Assembly: GCF_017948595.1 (NCBI RefSeq)
Contig: NZ_JAGFBV010000017.1
Span: 1 to 64,000 of the forward strand
Source: Flavobacterium geliluteum
Lineage (GTDB): Bacteria; Bacteroidota; Bacteroidia; Flavobacteriales; Flavobacteriaceae
DNA: 64,000 nucleotides
Direction: 5' to 3'
Each line of letters opens with the position of its first letter. The stretch's first letter is position 1. The position numbers and the translations under genes are program-made. This document shows positions 43,881 to 52,526 of the stretch, in pieces. Below the pieces are notes generated by a model. That model made no database searches. It was not told the origin of the DNA and saw nothing but the letters and a program-made list of their open reading frames with translations.

Positions 43881-44405
43881 CTAAAGGTACATCTCCACCA
43901 ATCCTTCCGGAAGGTTCATAATTACCTTTTTATTGTCTCGATCAATTTTTACCAAAAAATGGTCAATCATCGGGATAAGCATTTCGACTTCACCATTCAA
44001 AACTTCAAAAAGAGGTTGAGCGGTAGTGTCGTTTACGGCAGCGATTTTTCCAAAAACGCCTAAACGCTGATCTTCTATTTCGAAACCAATAACTTCGTGG
44101 AAATAAAATTTGTTGCCGGAAAGTTTTGGCAACATATTAAGGGGGAGATAGATCGCGTTGCCCATAATAGCATCTGCATCTTCTTCGGTATTCATGTCTT
44201 CAAAACGAATTCTAAGAAAATCGTTTTTGTGTAAAGAACTTTTTTCAATAAAAAAAGGAACCAAGTGTTTGTTGCATTCAACAAACACTGATTCCAGATT
44301 TTCGTATAACTCAGGTTCGTCTGTGTCTAAATAAGCCAGAACTTCACCTTTGAAACTAAATTTTTTAGCGATTTTACCTAAATAAAAACATTCTTCTTTA
44401 CGCAT
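43881..44405 (-). CDS. rimM: Ribosome maturation factor RimM
   Basis: This 174-residue protein has the RimM N-terminal barrel (ECFYLGKIAKKFSFKGEVLA) and the PRC-barrel half (FYFHEVIGFEIED, then LIPMIDHFLVKIDRDNKKVI). It helps assemble the 30S head around protein S19 and processes 16S rRNA. It starts 15 bp downstream of rpsP, the usual pairing. Confidence 0.95.
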   Translation of the reverse strand: MRKEECFYLGKIAKKFSFKGEVLAYLDTDEPELYENLESVFVECNKHLVPFFIEKSSLHKNDFLRIRFEDMNTEEDADAIMGNAIYLPLNMLPKLSGNKFYFHEVIGFEIEDQRLGVFGKIAAVNDTTAQPLFEVLNGEVEMLIPMIDHFLVKIDRDNKKVIMNLPEGLVEMYL

Positions 44406-44420
44406 TATCGCTGGCTAAAA

Positions 44421-44993
44421 TTATGCTTCAGTTGTTTCGTTATTTTCTTCAGCAGCAGGATCTTCTTCAGTAGCAGCTTCAGCTTCTACTTCAGTAACTT
44501 CTTCTTCAACTGCAGGATTTGCAGCAGCGATAGCATCAGCTTCAGCTTGAGCTGCAGCAGCTAAACGCTTAGCATTAACTTCTTGTTCTGCTTTAAAAGC
44601 TTTAGATTTAGCATCAGCTTGCGCTTTTGATAAACCATCTTTTTTAGCGTCAACTTTTCCAGATTTAGCATCTAACCAAGCAGCCAATTTAGCATCAGCT
44701 TGCTCTTGAGTCAAAGCACCTTTGCGGATACCTCCATCAAGGTGGTGTTTCAATAACGCACCTTTGTAAGAAAGGATTGCTCTAGCAGTATCAGTAGGTT
44801 GAGCACCATTGTGCAACCATTTTACAGCGCTATCGATATTCAATTCGATAGTAGCAGGGTTTGTGTTTGGATTGTAAGTACCGATTTTCTCTAAGTATTT
44901 ACCATCTCTTTTTGAGCGTGCATCTGCAGCTACAACCCAGTAAAAAGGTTTTTGTTTTTTACCGTGTCTTTGTAATCTAATTTTTACTGACAT
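44421..44993 (-). CDS. rpsP: 30S ribosomal protein S16, long Bacteroidota form
   Basis: Residues 1-80 are canonical S16 (MSVKIRLQRHGKKQKPFYWV, then GKYLEKIGTYNPNTNP). The protein continues to 190 residues, about twice the E. coli length. The extra part is a helical Lys/Ala-rich stretch and a Glu/Ala-rich tail from about residue 155. Long C-terminal tails on S16 are usual in this group. The tail is likely exposed on the ribosome. It leads an operon with rimM. Confidence 0.96.
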   Translation of the reverse strand: MSVKIRLQRHGKKQKPFYWVVAADARSKRDGKYLEKIGTYNPNTNPATIELNIDSAVKWLHNGAQPTDTARAILSYKGALLKHHLDGGIRKGALTQEQADAKLAAWLDAKSGKVDAKKDGLSKAQADAKSKAFKAEQEVNAKRLAAAAQAEADAIAAANPAVEEEVTEVEAEAATEEDPAAEENNETTEA

Positions 44994-45200
44994 AATCGTA
45001 TGATTAAATTTTGAGGTACTCGACCTCTGTTAATTAAGGGCGCAAAGATATAATTTTTTTCTGAAATCTTCGTTCAAAACTGTATTAAAAATGCTGGACT
45101 TGTTTTTTTGCTGTATTTTTATAGTTTTTGACTCTCTTTTTTAATCATTTCTCTGGAATACAATACTTTTGCTTTACATTTTAAGTTAATTATTATTGGT

Positions 45201-45686
45201 ATGAAAAAATACTTGCTTTTGTTATCTCTAGTTATTTTGTCTTCTTCTTGCACAGAAGAGATAAAATTTAATAATCCTGCTTTTCAAACTTTAAAAAATA
45301 ATGTTTTTTGGAGAGCTCAGAATTATAATGCTTTTTCAAATGAGGACGGAGGATTGATTATCGTAGGTCAATTAGGCTACGAAAAAGTGACTTTGCGAAG
45401 CGCTTCTACAAATGAGAAGACTTATATGTTGGGACTCAATAATTTTTCTACTGCTTCTTATTCAAATTCGCTGCAAGGGCAACTTGCTGATTTTTCTACC
45501 GGAGTGAATAAAGGTAGCGGACAAATTGTAATAACAGAGTATAATAGCGAAGCCAATACGGTTTCGGGGACTTTTAGATTTAGTGCAATAAATGCTGATA
45601 ATGAAGAGGTTGATCAACCCATGATTAATTTTACAGAAGGAGTTTTTTATAAAATTCCCTTAACTTTTAGTAGTTTAGAAAAGTAA
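45201..45686 (+). CDS. Small lipoprotein (DUF6252-like)
   Basis: This 161-residue protein has a lipobox signal (MKKYLLLLSLVILSSSCTEE). A compact beta-rich body follows (LKNNVFWRAQNYNAFSNEDG, then KGSGQIVITEYNSEANTVSG). The pattern resembles DUF6252 lipoproteins of Bacteroidota. The function is unknown. It stands alone between rpsP and the RNA-binding protein gene. Confidence 0.8.
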   Translation: MKKYLLLLSLVILSSSCTEEIKFNNPAFQTLKNNVFWRAQNYNAFSNEDGGLIIVGQLGYEKVTLRSASTNEKTYMLGLNNFSTASYSNSLQGQLADFSTGVNKGSGQIVITEYNSEANTVSGTFRFSAINADNEEVDQPMINFTEGVFYKIPLTFSSLEK

Positions 45687-45820
45687 TAATTTCATTTATT
45701 AGGGGCTGATTTTAGAGGATTCTCATTTTTTTAATCAAAATAAAAACATAAATAAGCTAATATATAGTAGATTAGAGAAAAATAAGATTACATTTGCTAT
45801 ATTATTATAAATAAGTACAT

Positions 45821-46180
45821 ATGAACATTTTTGTTGGAAGCCTTCCATTCAGTATTGAGGAAGCAGATTTAAGAGAGTCTTTCGAGGCTTATGGAGCAGT
45901 TGATTCAGTTAAGATCATTACTGATAAATTTACTGGAAGAAGTAAAGGATTTGGTTTTGTTGAAATGACAAACGATGATGAAGCTCAAAAAGCAATCGAC
46001 GAATTGAACGGAGCTACTGTTCAAGGACGCGCAATTGTGGTTAATAAATCTGAACCGAAACCAGAAGGTGAAAGAAGAAGCTTTAACAATAACAGCCGTG
46101 GTGGAGATTCACGCGGAGGTTATGGTGGAGGAAACAACCGTGGTGGAAATGACCGTGGTGGTAACAGAGGAGGATATTAA
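45821..46180 (+). CDS. RRM-type RNA-binding protein (cold-shock-like, Gly-rich tail)
   Basis: The protein has 119 residues. One RNA-recognition motif has RNP2 as NIFVGSLPF and RNP1 as KGFGFVEM. It is followed from residue 85 by an RGG-like Gly/Arg/Asn tail. It binds single-stranded RNA. Homologues in bacteria are often cold-induced. A very strong terminator follows. Confidence 0.94.
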   Translation: MNIFVGSLPFSIEEADLRESFEAYGAVDSVKIITDKFTGRSKGFGFVEMTNDDEAQKAIDELNGATVQGRAIVVNKSEPKPEGERRSFNNNSRGGDSRGGYGGGNNRGGNDRGGNRGGY

Positions 46181-46203
46181 TATTTTTTTCTAAATATATA
46201 AAA

Positions 46204-46232
46204 GGGATCAACGAAAGTTGATCCCTTTTTTT
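46204..46232 (+). terminator. Terminator after the RNA-binding protein gene
   Basis: GGGATCAAC (46204-46212) pairs with GTTGATCCC (46217-46225) across a GAAA tetraloop, and seven T residues follow. Confidence 0.93.
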
Positions 46233-46239
46233 ATGATAA

Positions 46240-46443
46240 TTATTTCTGTGTAGTTTTTTTCGAATAAATATTAGCACCAAAAAGAATAGCTGAAAATACA
46301 AAAGGCATTACTGGCGAAACTTGATAGAAAAGATGTACGCCGGATTTAAAACCTTCAGTTAGAATATTATTTATGCCTAAGCCAATAAAAAAGAGGCAAA
46401 GCACAAAAAGTAAAAATTGTATTTTTAAATTTATTTTTATCAT
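46240..46443 (-). CDS. Small two-helix membrane protein
   Basis: The protein has 67 residues from the ATG at 46443 (MIKINLKIQFLLFVLCLFFI). A frame from 46467 would run into the palindrome upstream. There are two hydrophobic segments (residues 8-26 and 40-60) and a basic tail. I do not recognise the family. It follows the leucine operon on the same strand and lies next to the RRM terminator. Confidence 0.65.
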   Translation of the reverse strand: MIKINLKIQFLLFVLCLFFIGLGINNILTEGFKSGVHLFYQVSPVMPFVFSAILFGANIYSKKTTQK

Positions 46444-46453
46444 AATATGAATT

Positions 46454-46499
46454 GTTTCAGGTTTCAAGTTCCACGTTCCAACAACTTGAAACCTGAAAC
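46454..46499. repeat. Perfect 17-bp palindrome after leuB
   Basis: GTTTCAGGTTTCAAGTT (46454-46470) and AACTTGAAACCTGAAAC (46483-46499) form a stem with a 12-bp loop. It lies 10 bp past the leuB stop. The words AACTTGAAAC and CCTGAAAC recur in the sucA-odhB gap. It may terminate the leucine operon. Confidence 0.8.
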
Positions 46500-46508
46500 A
46501 AAATTAAA

Positions 46509-47570
46509 CTATAAATTCGCTACCAGCCAGTCTCCAACTTCGCTGGTTTTGTAGGCTTTTGTTCCTTTTGTAGCTAAATCTTCTGTAACAATGCCTTGTT
46601 CAAGCGATTTATTAACGACTGCTCTAATGGCTTCAGCCTCGTCTTTTAAACCAAAAGCATCTTCAAACATCATCGCAGCTGATAAAATGGTTGCCAAAGG
46701 ATTTGCGATATTCAATCCTGTTGCTTGCGGGTACGACCCGTGTATTGGCTCGTATAATGAAGTATGTTCTCCCACAGAAGCAGAAGGCATTAAACCCATA
46801 GAACCTGAAATTACGGAAGCTTCATCTGTTAAAATATCTCCGAATAAATTCTCAGTGATCAATACGTCATAAGAGTTGGGCCATTGAACCAAGCGCATGG
46901 CTACAGCATCTACAAATTCATAGGAAACTGTAACTTCAGGATAATCTTTTTCCATGGCCTGAACAGTTTCTCTCCATAAACGTGAAGTCTCTAAAACATT
47001 GGCTTTATCAACACAACATAGTTTTTTGCTGCGTGTCATGGCTAATTCGAAACCTTTTTTTGCCAGACGTTGTACTTCGGCTCTGGTGTATACACAATTA
47101 TCAAAAGCAGTTTCTCCGCCGTCTTTTCTGCCTTTTTCTCCAAAGTAAATTCCGCCTGTTAATTCTCTTAAGAAAACCAAATCAGTTCCTTCGATTCTTT
47201 CTCTTTTTAAAGGAGAATTATCAATTAAAGAAGGAAAAGTAAAAGTTGGACGTACGTTGGCAAACAAACCTAACTTTTTGCGCATTAACAATAATCCTTG
47301 TTCAGGACGCACGGGTGCGCTAGGATCATTATCGTATTTTGGATGTCCGATTGCTCCAAACAAAACGGCATCTGCTTTCATGCATATTTCGTGGGTTTCA
47401 TCGGGATAAGGAACTCCAACGGCATCAATAGCACATGCTCCTGTAAGAGCGGGTGTCCACGTTATTTCGTGGTTGAATTTTTTTGCAATAGCATCAGATA
47501 CTTTTACAGCTTCATTTATTACCTCAGGACCAATTCCGTCTCCTGCTAAAAGGGCTATGTTAAATTTCAT
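46509..47570 (-). CDS. leuB: 3-isopropylmalate dehydrogenase
   Basis: The enzyme has 353 residues. The N-terminal LLAGDGIGPEVINEAVKV, the VRPEQGLLLMRKKLGLFANV substrate block, the FLRELTGGIYFG motif, and the NAD-site GSMGLMPSAS and EPIHGS segments are all standard. It oxidatively decarboxylates 3-isopropylmalate to 2-oxoisocaproate, the third step of leucine synthesis. It is the last gene of the operon. Confidence 0.97.
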   Translation of the reverse strand: MKFNIALLAGDGIGPEVINEAVKVSDAIAKKFNHEITWTPALTGACAIDAVGVPYPDETHEICMKADAVLFGAIGHPKYDNDPSAPVRPEQGLLLMRKKLGLFANVRPTFTFPSLIDNSPLKRERIEGTDLVFLRELTGGIYFGEKGRKDGGETAFDNCVYTRAEVQRLAKKGFELAMTRSKKLCCVDKANVLETSRLWRETVQAMEKDYPEVTVSYEFVDAVAMRLVQWPNSYDVLITENLFGDILTDEASVISGSMGLMPSASVGEHTSLYEPIHGSYPQATGLNIANPLATILSAAMMFEDAFGLKDEAEAIRAVVNKSLEQGIVTEDLATKGTKAYKTSEVGDWLVANL

Positions 47571-47584
47571 TGTTTATTTTTTAA

Positions 47585-47735
47585 AAAGGTTCTAAGATTC
47601 TGAGTTGCTAAGATTCTAAGATTTTTATTCTTAATTGGCTTAGTTTTATTTTTTTAAAGGTTTTTAATTACTATGATAGTAAGCGCAAAGAAAAATCTTA
47701 TCAACTTAGAATCTTAGTAACTTAGCGCCTTAGGC
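47585..47735. repeat. Word-type palindrome between leuA-like gene and leuB
   Basis: TTCTAAGATTCTGAGTTGCT and AAGATTCTAAGATTTTT on the left are answered by CAACTTAGAATCTTAGTAAC and TTAGCGCC on the right. The two halves are imperfect reverse complements built from TTAGAATCTTAG words, separated by about 70 bp of AT-rich DNA. Confidence 0.65.
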
Positions 47736-49250
47736 TATTACATTCAACATTTTTTGAGTCGCAATGATCGCTGCAACGGTTTGATCGGAGTCTAATCCGC
47801 GGGTTTTAAATTCTTTTCCGTTGTTTACCCACGTAATTATAGTTTCGCACAAGGCATCAGAACTACTTCCAGGCGGAATTCTCACTGCATAATCAATCAA
47901 TTTTGGGAGCGATAATTTTTTACTTTTATAAATTTTAGACAATGCATTCATAAAAGCATCAAATTGTCCATCGCCCTGAGCGTGTTCTTCGATGATTTCT
48001 CCGTTCAGATTTAAGCTTAATGTTGTTGAGGGACGCATTCCTTTTGAATGCATTAACACATACGATTCGATTTTTATTTTCTCTTCATAAGTATGACTAT
48101 CCAAAACATCTGAAATAATGTACGGAAGATCTTCTTTGGTAACGGTTTCTTTTTTATCACCCAATTCTATAATTCTTTGGGTAACCAATTTTAAGTCTTC
48201 TTGATTTAATTTTAAACCTAATTCCTGAAGATTCTTTTCGATATTGGCTTTTCCAGAAGTTTTTCCTAAAGCATATTTTCGTTTTCTCCCAAAGCGTTCC
48301 GGAAGCAAATCATTAAAATACAAATTATTTTTATTGTCGCCATCAGCATGAATTCCAGCTGTTTGTGTAAAAACATTGTCGCCAACAATCGGTTTGTTAG
48401 CCGGAATTCTGTAACCCGTAAAAGTCTCTACCAATTTACTCACGGTATATAATGAAGTTTCTTTGATATTGATGCTTACTTCAGGCAAATAATCATTTAT
48501 TACAGCAACGGTGCTTTCAAGCGGCGCATTCCCTGCGCGTTCTCCCATGCCGTTTACCGTTACATGAAGGCCGTTTATACCTGCTTTTACAGCTTCCATA
48601 ACGTTGGCAATACTTAAATCGTAATCGTTGTGCGCATGAAAATCAAAATGAATTTGAGGATATTTTACACGTATAGTAGAAATAAATTCGAAAGCCTGAG
48701 ACGGAATTAAAACGCCCAAAGTATCAGGAAGCAAAATTCTTTTTACAGGCTGAGTTGCTAAAAAGTCCAGAAACTGAAAAACATATTCAGGAGAATTTCG
48801 CATTCCGTTGCTCCAGTCTTCCAGATAAACATTAGTTTCGATATGGTTTGCTTTCGCTAAAGCGATAATTTCAGCAATTTCAGAAAAGTGTTGTTCCGGT
48901 GTTTTTTTTAATTGATGTGTCAGGTGATTCATGGAGCCTTTGGTCAATAAATTTTGCACTTTGGCACCTGCTTTTTTCATCCACTCGATCGAAACGCCAC
49001 CATCTACAAACGAAAGCACTTCGATACGATCGATATATCCTCTCTCGGTTGCCCAGGAAGTTATGCCTTTTACAGCTTGAAATTCCCCTTCGCTCACGCG
49101 CGCTGAAGCAATTTCAATTCTATCGATATTTAATTCCTCCAACAACAATTGTGCAATGGTCAATTTCTCTGCAGCAGAAAATGATACTCCCGAAGTTTGT
49201 TCGCCATCGCGGAGTGTGGTATCCATTATTTCAATTTTTCTTTTTTCCAT
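47730..49250 (-). CDS. 2-isopropylmalate synthase-like protein (LeuA or citramalate synthase type)
   Basis: This 506-residue HMGL-like TIM-barrel synthase has the start motif IMDTTLRDGEQTSGVSFS. It has FDFHAHNDYDLSIANVMEAV and NGMGERAGNAPLE, then a LeuA-type communication and C-terminal dimer domain from about residue 390. It condenses acetyl-CoA with a 2-oxoacid. Because it lies between leuD/GNAT and leuB, 2-isopropylmalate synthase is the simple reading. The TSGVSFS variant of the first motif and the overall form also fit (R)-citramalate synthase, so I leave the symbol empty. Confidence 0.88.
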   Translation of the reverse strand: MEKRKIEIMDTTLRDGEQTSGVSFSAAEKLTIAQLLLEELNIDRIEIASARVSEGEFQAVKGITSWATERGYIDRIEVLSFVDGGVSIEWMKKAGAKVQNLLTKGSMNHLTHQLKKTPEQHFSEIAEIIALAKANHIETNVYLEDWSNGMRNSPEYVFQFLDFLATQPVKRILLPDTLGVLIPSQAFEFISTIRVKYPQIHFDFHAHNDYDLSIANVMEAVKAGINGLHVTVNGMGERAGNAPLESTVAVINDYLPEVSINIKETSLYTVSKLVETFTGYRIPANKPIVGDNVFTQTAGIHADGDNKNNLYFNDLLPERFGRKRKYALGKTSGKANIEKNLQELGLKLNQEDLKLVTQRIIELGDKKETVTKEDLPYIISDVLDSHTYEEKIKIESYVLMHSKGMRPSTTLSLNLNGEIIEEHAQGDGQFDAFMNALSKIYKSKKLSLPKLIDYAVRIPPGSSSDALCETIITWVNNGKEFKTRGLDSDQTVAAIIATQKMLNVIA

Positions 49251-49283
49251 ATTCCTTTTCTAAATTCCTTTTTAAAAGTAAAA

Positions 49284-49799
49284 TTATAGTTGATGTTGCA
49301 CTTTTATTTCAAATAAACTCAGTGTAATTCCTTCATAATGTTTCGGTAATCCCGAATAATCTGGCGTGACGATGCCTAAAAATTCGAATCCACATTTTTG
49401 ATAATATTCGATTAAAGACTCGTTGTCTCCCCATGTATCCATTCTCAAATAGTCTAATTTTTTTGCTTTAGCAAAAGGTAATCCCCACTTTATAATTTCC
49501 TTTACAAAATGATTTCCTCTAAATTTCGGATGCGTTACAATGCGATGAAAATAAACAGCTTTGTCTTTGTTTTTCTCTTTCCAAATGCTTTCATCTTGAA
49601 AAGTGATAGCAAAAATGCAGGCGATTTCGTCGTTAATTAGAATTTTCCACTGCCTTTCTTCGGCAATTTCTTTTTCGATTAATTTTCGATCAAAACCTTT
49701 CCAATGTTTATTAAATTTTGTTTTTTGAAATTCAATCGCCAAATCATAAAACTCAAAAATTGCGTCAATATCTTCTTTGGTACTCGGTTTAAAAATCAT
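49284..49799 (-). CDS. GNAT family N-acetyltransferase
   Basis: This 171-residue acetyltransferase has motif A near YFHRIVTHPKFRGNHFVKEI, followed by the late LDYLRMDTWGDNESLIEYYQ and KCGFEFLG. The substrate is unknown. It sits inside the leucine operon between leuD and the leuA-like gene on the same strand, with repeats on its leuD side, so it may be a passenger or have a role linked to branched-chain metabolites. Confidence 0.88.
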   Translation of the reverse strand: MIFKPSTKEDIDAIFEFYDLAIEFQKTKFNKHWKGFDRKLIEKEIAEERQWKILINDEIACIFAITFQDESIWKEKNKDKAVYFHRIVTHPKFRGNHFVKEIIKWGLPFAKAKKLDYLRMDTWGDNESLIEYYQKCGFEFLGIVTPDYSGLPKHYEGITLSLFEIKVQHQL

Positions 49800-49838
49800 G
49801 TTATTTTTATTTTGTTCTCCTAAGAGTTTAATTTATAA

Positions 49839-49871
49839 AGACCCGACAAGTTTTAAAAACCTGTCGGGTCT
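49839..49871. repeat. Palindrome between leuD and the GNAT gene
   Basis: AGACCCGACA (49839-49848) and TGTCGGGTCT (49862-49871) form a GC-rich stem with AGTTTTAAAAACC between. A related CTCGACAAGTTTTAAAA occurs at 3673-3689 beside the trehalase gene, so it is probably a member of a dispersed family and may attenuate transcription here. Confidence 0.75.
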
Positions 49872-49891
49872 AATAGATCGAACAAGATTTT

Positions 49892-50488
49892 TTAGTACGG
49901 AAGTTTATCGGCGAAAGCCACAATATCTTCTTTAATATTTTGCAAATAATCAATGTCATCGAAGCCATTAATCATGTTATTTTTTTTGTATCCGTTAATA
50001 GCGAAAGACTCTTGTTGGCCAGTTGCTAATAAAGTAATGGTTTGGTTGGGTAAGTTAATTTCAAGTTCTGTTTTAGGATTGGCCTCGATTGCTTTAAAGA
50101 TTATCTCAGCAAATTCTGGGCTAACCTGAACGGGTAAAACGCCAATATTCAGACAGTTTCCTTTGAAGATATCTGCAAAGAAACTTGAAACGACAGCTCT
50201 AAAGCCGTAATCGTAAACTGCCCACGCAGCGTGTTCTCTGGAAGATCCTGAACCGAAGTTTTTTCCTCCAACCAAAATTTTTCCGCTGTAAGTTGAATCA
50301 TTTAAAACAAAATCAGCTTTTGGAGTATCATCTCCGTTGTATCGCCAGTCTCTAAAAAGATTGTCTCCAAAACCTTCACGTTTTGTAGCTTTCAGGAAAC
50401 GAGCCGGGATGATTTGATCTGTATCTACGTTCTCAATAGGCAACGGCACTGCGCTGCTGGTCAATATATTAAATTTATCGTATGCCAT
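49892..50488 (-). CDS. leuD: 3-isopropylmalate dehydratase small subunit
   Basis: The protein has 198 residues. ENVDTDQIIPARFLKATKRE, ILVGGKNFGSGSSREHAAWA, and VSSFFADIFKGNCLNIGVLP are LeuD signatures. It completes the aconitase-like isomerase with LeuC, which is encoded just upstream. Confidence 0.97.
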   Translation of the reverse strand: MAYDKFNILTSSAVPLPIENVDTDQIIPARFLKATKREGFGDNLFRDWRYNGDDTPKADFVLNDSTYSGKILVGGKNFGSGSSREHAAWAVYDYGFRAVVSSFFADIFKGNCLNIGVLPVQVSPEFAEIIFKAIEANPKTELEINLPNQTITLLATGQQESFAINGYKKNNMINGFDDIDYLQNIKEDIVAFADKLPY

Positions 50489-50502
50489 TTTGATTTTTGC
50501 TT

Positions 50503-50594
50503 TAGGCTGTAGGCTGTAAGCTTTAGGCTTTTCTCTACAGCAATGTTTTTGTATTGATTTTTCAGCTTAAAGCCTAATGCTTAAAGCTTATAGC
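50503..50594. repeat. Word-type palindrome between leuC and leuD
   Basis: GCTTTAGGCTGTAGGCTGTA and AGCTTTAGGC on the left are answered by AGCTTAAAGCCTAATGCTTA and AAGCTTATAGC on the right, imperfect reverse complements with a loop of about 35 nt. The words are AGGCTT and GCTTTA. Confidence 0.7.
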
Positions 50595-50599
50595 GAGAA

Positions 50600-51994
50600 T
50601 TAAAATAATTCTCTAGGGTCTGTAAGTTTTCCTGTAACCGCAGCTGCAGCAGCCATAATTGGACTTGCTAGAAGCGTTCTTGAACCAGGACCTTGACGGC
50701 CTTCAAAGTTTCTGTTGGATGTACTCACAGCATATTTTCCAGCAGGAACTTTATCATCGTTCATTGCCAAACAAGCAGAGCAACCCGGCTGACGCAATAC
50801 AAAACCAGCGTCTGTCAAAATATCCAAAATACCTTCTTCTTTAATCTGAGCTTCAACAACGTGAGAACCAGGAACTAACCAAGCGGTAACATTATCTGCT
50901 TTTTTTCTTCCTTTTACAATTTCGGCGAAAGCCCTAAAATCTTCAATACGTCCGTTTGTACAGCTTCCTAAGAAAACATAATCAATTGATTTGCCTATCA
51001 TTACATCGTCTTCTTCAAAGCCCATGTAAGCCAAGGATTTTTTGTATGTTTCTTCCCCGCCTTCAACTTGGTTGGTATTTGGAATATGTTTGGTGATGCC
51101 AATTCCCATTCCAGGATTAGTACCGTACGTAATCATTGGTTCAATGTCGGCAGCATTAATGTTTAATTCTGCATCAAAAACAGCATCAGCATCGGTTTTC
51201 AAAGTTTTCCAGTATTCAACGGCTTTTGTCCAAGCTTCGCCTTTAGGGGCATATAATCTTCCTTCAAGGAAATCAAAAGTTTTTTGGTCAGGCGCAATCA
51301 TACCACCACGCGCACCCATTTCGATACTTAGGTTACAAACGGTCATACGACCTTCCATCGTCATGTTTTCGAAAACATCTCCAGCGTATTCAACAAAATA
51401 ACCTGTACCTCCAGAAGTAGTGAGTTGCGCAATAATATAAAGTGCAACGTCTTTTGGCCCAACACCTTTGCTCAATTGACCGTTTACGTTAATACGCATC
51501 TTTTTTGGTTTTGGCTGCATGATACATTGTGTAGAAAGTACCATTTCAACTTCAGAAGTTCCAATACCAAAAGCAATCGCTCCAAAAGCACCGTGAGTAG
51601 ACGTGTGAGAATCTCCGCAAACAATAGTAGCACCTGGCAAAGTAATTCCGTTTTCAGGACCTACTACGTGTACAATTCCGTTTTTAATGTGTCCTAATCC
51701 CCAGTGCGAAATTCCGTATTCGGCGGCATTATCTTCAAGCGCTTTAAGCTGATTGGCTGATAAAGCATCTTCTACTGGTAAATGTTGGTTTATGGTCGGC
51801 GTATTGTGATCTGCAGTTGCAAAAGTACGTTCCGGGTACAAGACCTTCACGCCTCTGGCTTTTAATCCTAAAAAAGCAACGGGACTTGTAACTTCGTGAA
51901 TGAAATGGCGGTCAATAAAAAACACATCTGGTCCATCTTCAATTTTACGTACTACATGCGAATCCCATACTTTGTCAAATAATGTCTTACTCAT
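50600..51994 (-). CDS. leuC: 3-isopropylmalate dehydratase large subunit
   Basis: This is a 464-residue aconitase-family enzyme. [12 protein letters not shown] at the start, [40 protein letters not shown], and [12 protein letters not shown] supply the three iron-sulfur cysteines. It isomerises 2- to 3-isopropylmalate with LeuD. It is the first gene of the operon, after a 530-bp non-coding gap. Confidence 0.97.
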   Translation of the reverse strand: MSKTLFDKVWDSHVVRKIEDGPDVFFIDRHFIHEVTSPVAFLGLKARGVKVLYPERTFATADHNTPTINQHLPVEDALSANQLKALEDNAAEYGISHWGLGHIKNGIVHVVGPENGITLPGATIVCGDSHTSTHGAFGAIAFGIGTSEVEMVLSTQCIMQPKPKKMRINVNGQLSKGVGPKDVALYIIAQLTTSGGTGYFVEYAGDVFENMTMEGRMTVCNLSIEMGARGGMIAPDQKTFDFLEGRLYAPKGEAWTKAVEYWKTLKTDADAVFDAELNINAADIEPMITYGTNPGMGIGITKHIPNTNQVEGGEETYKKSLAYMGFEEDDVMIGKSIDYVFLGSCTNGRIEDFRAFAEIVKGRKKADNVTAWLVPGSHVVEAQIKEEGILDILTDAGFVLRQPGCSACLAMNDDKVPAGKYAVSTSNRNFEGRQGPGSRTLLASPIMAAAAAVTGKLTDPRELF

Positions 51995-52526
51995 TTTGTT
52001 TTTTTTAATTTTAATTTCAATAATTCGAAGCTATTTTCTAAGAATAACTTAATTAGAGAAACAAATGTAAAAAAAGTGACAAAAGCTTCAATTTCAATAT
52101 TTCATTATATACGATACCCAAACTTAAATACAAATTGCTATTGGCTTTTGTTGTGATAAATTTGCGTTTAAAACGAATTAGAATTTGCTTTTGTTTTTAC
52201 TTTTTTAGATTAAAATCTGATACAATAAATCTGATTTTAACAATTGAAAATATCGCTCTAAAATGCATATAAAAATTTTTTTTATTTAAAAAATTAGAAA
52301 AGTTTAAGCAATTATTGCGATAATTGATATTTTTTGGACTTTTAGTGAATTTTTAAACATTATAATTTGCTGTTTTTTTCTAGGTGAATAAAAAAGTTTG
52401 AAAGCGTAATTTTGTCTGCTTTTTTTAATTGAAAGATTACGACATCCAAAAAAATGATTTTTGGAAATTTCATATAAAAAGGAGTTGTTTTTTATGTTTT
52501 TAAAGTAGCCGTTAGCCATTTAAAAA
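51995..52526. other. Leucine operon upstream region, no gene
   Basis: This is 530 bp of very AT-rich sequence. One inverted repeat TTAAAATC (52210-52217) / GATTTTAA (52233-52240) is present. A 71-codon minus-strand frame at 52304-52519 has low-complexity lysine- and asparagine-rich sequence and I do not accept it. The region should hold the leuC promoter and the 3' end of the LysR transcript. Confidence 0.5.

Noticed and set aside
46083..46301. His-rich minus-strand frame over the RRM gene tail
   Set aside because: It is the complement of the Gly/Arg-rich tail of the RNA-binding protein and its terminator.
52304..52519. 71-codon minus-strand frame between LysR and leuC
   Set aside because: Low-complexity Lys/Asn/Phe-rich translation of AT-rich DNA, no homology I recognise, and no clear leader. 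Treated as non-coding.
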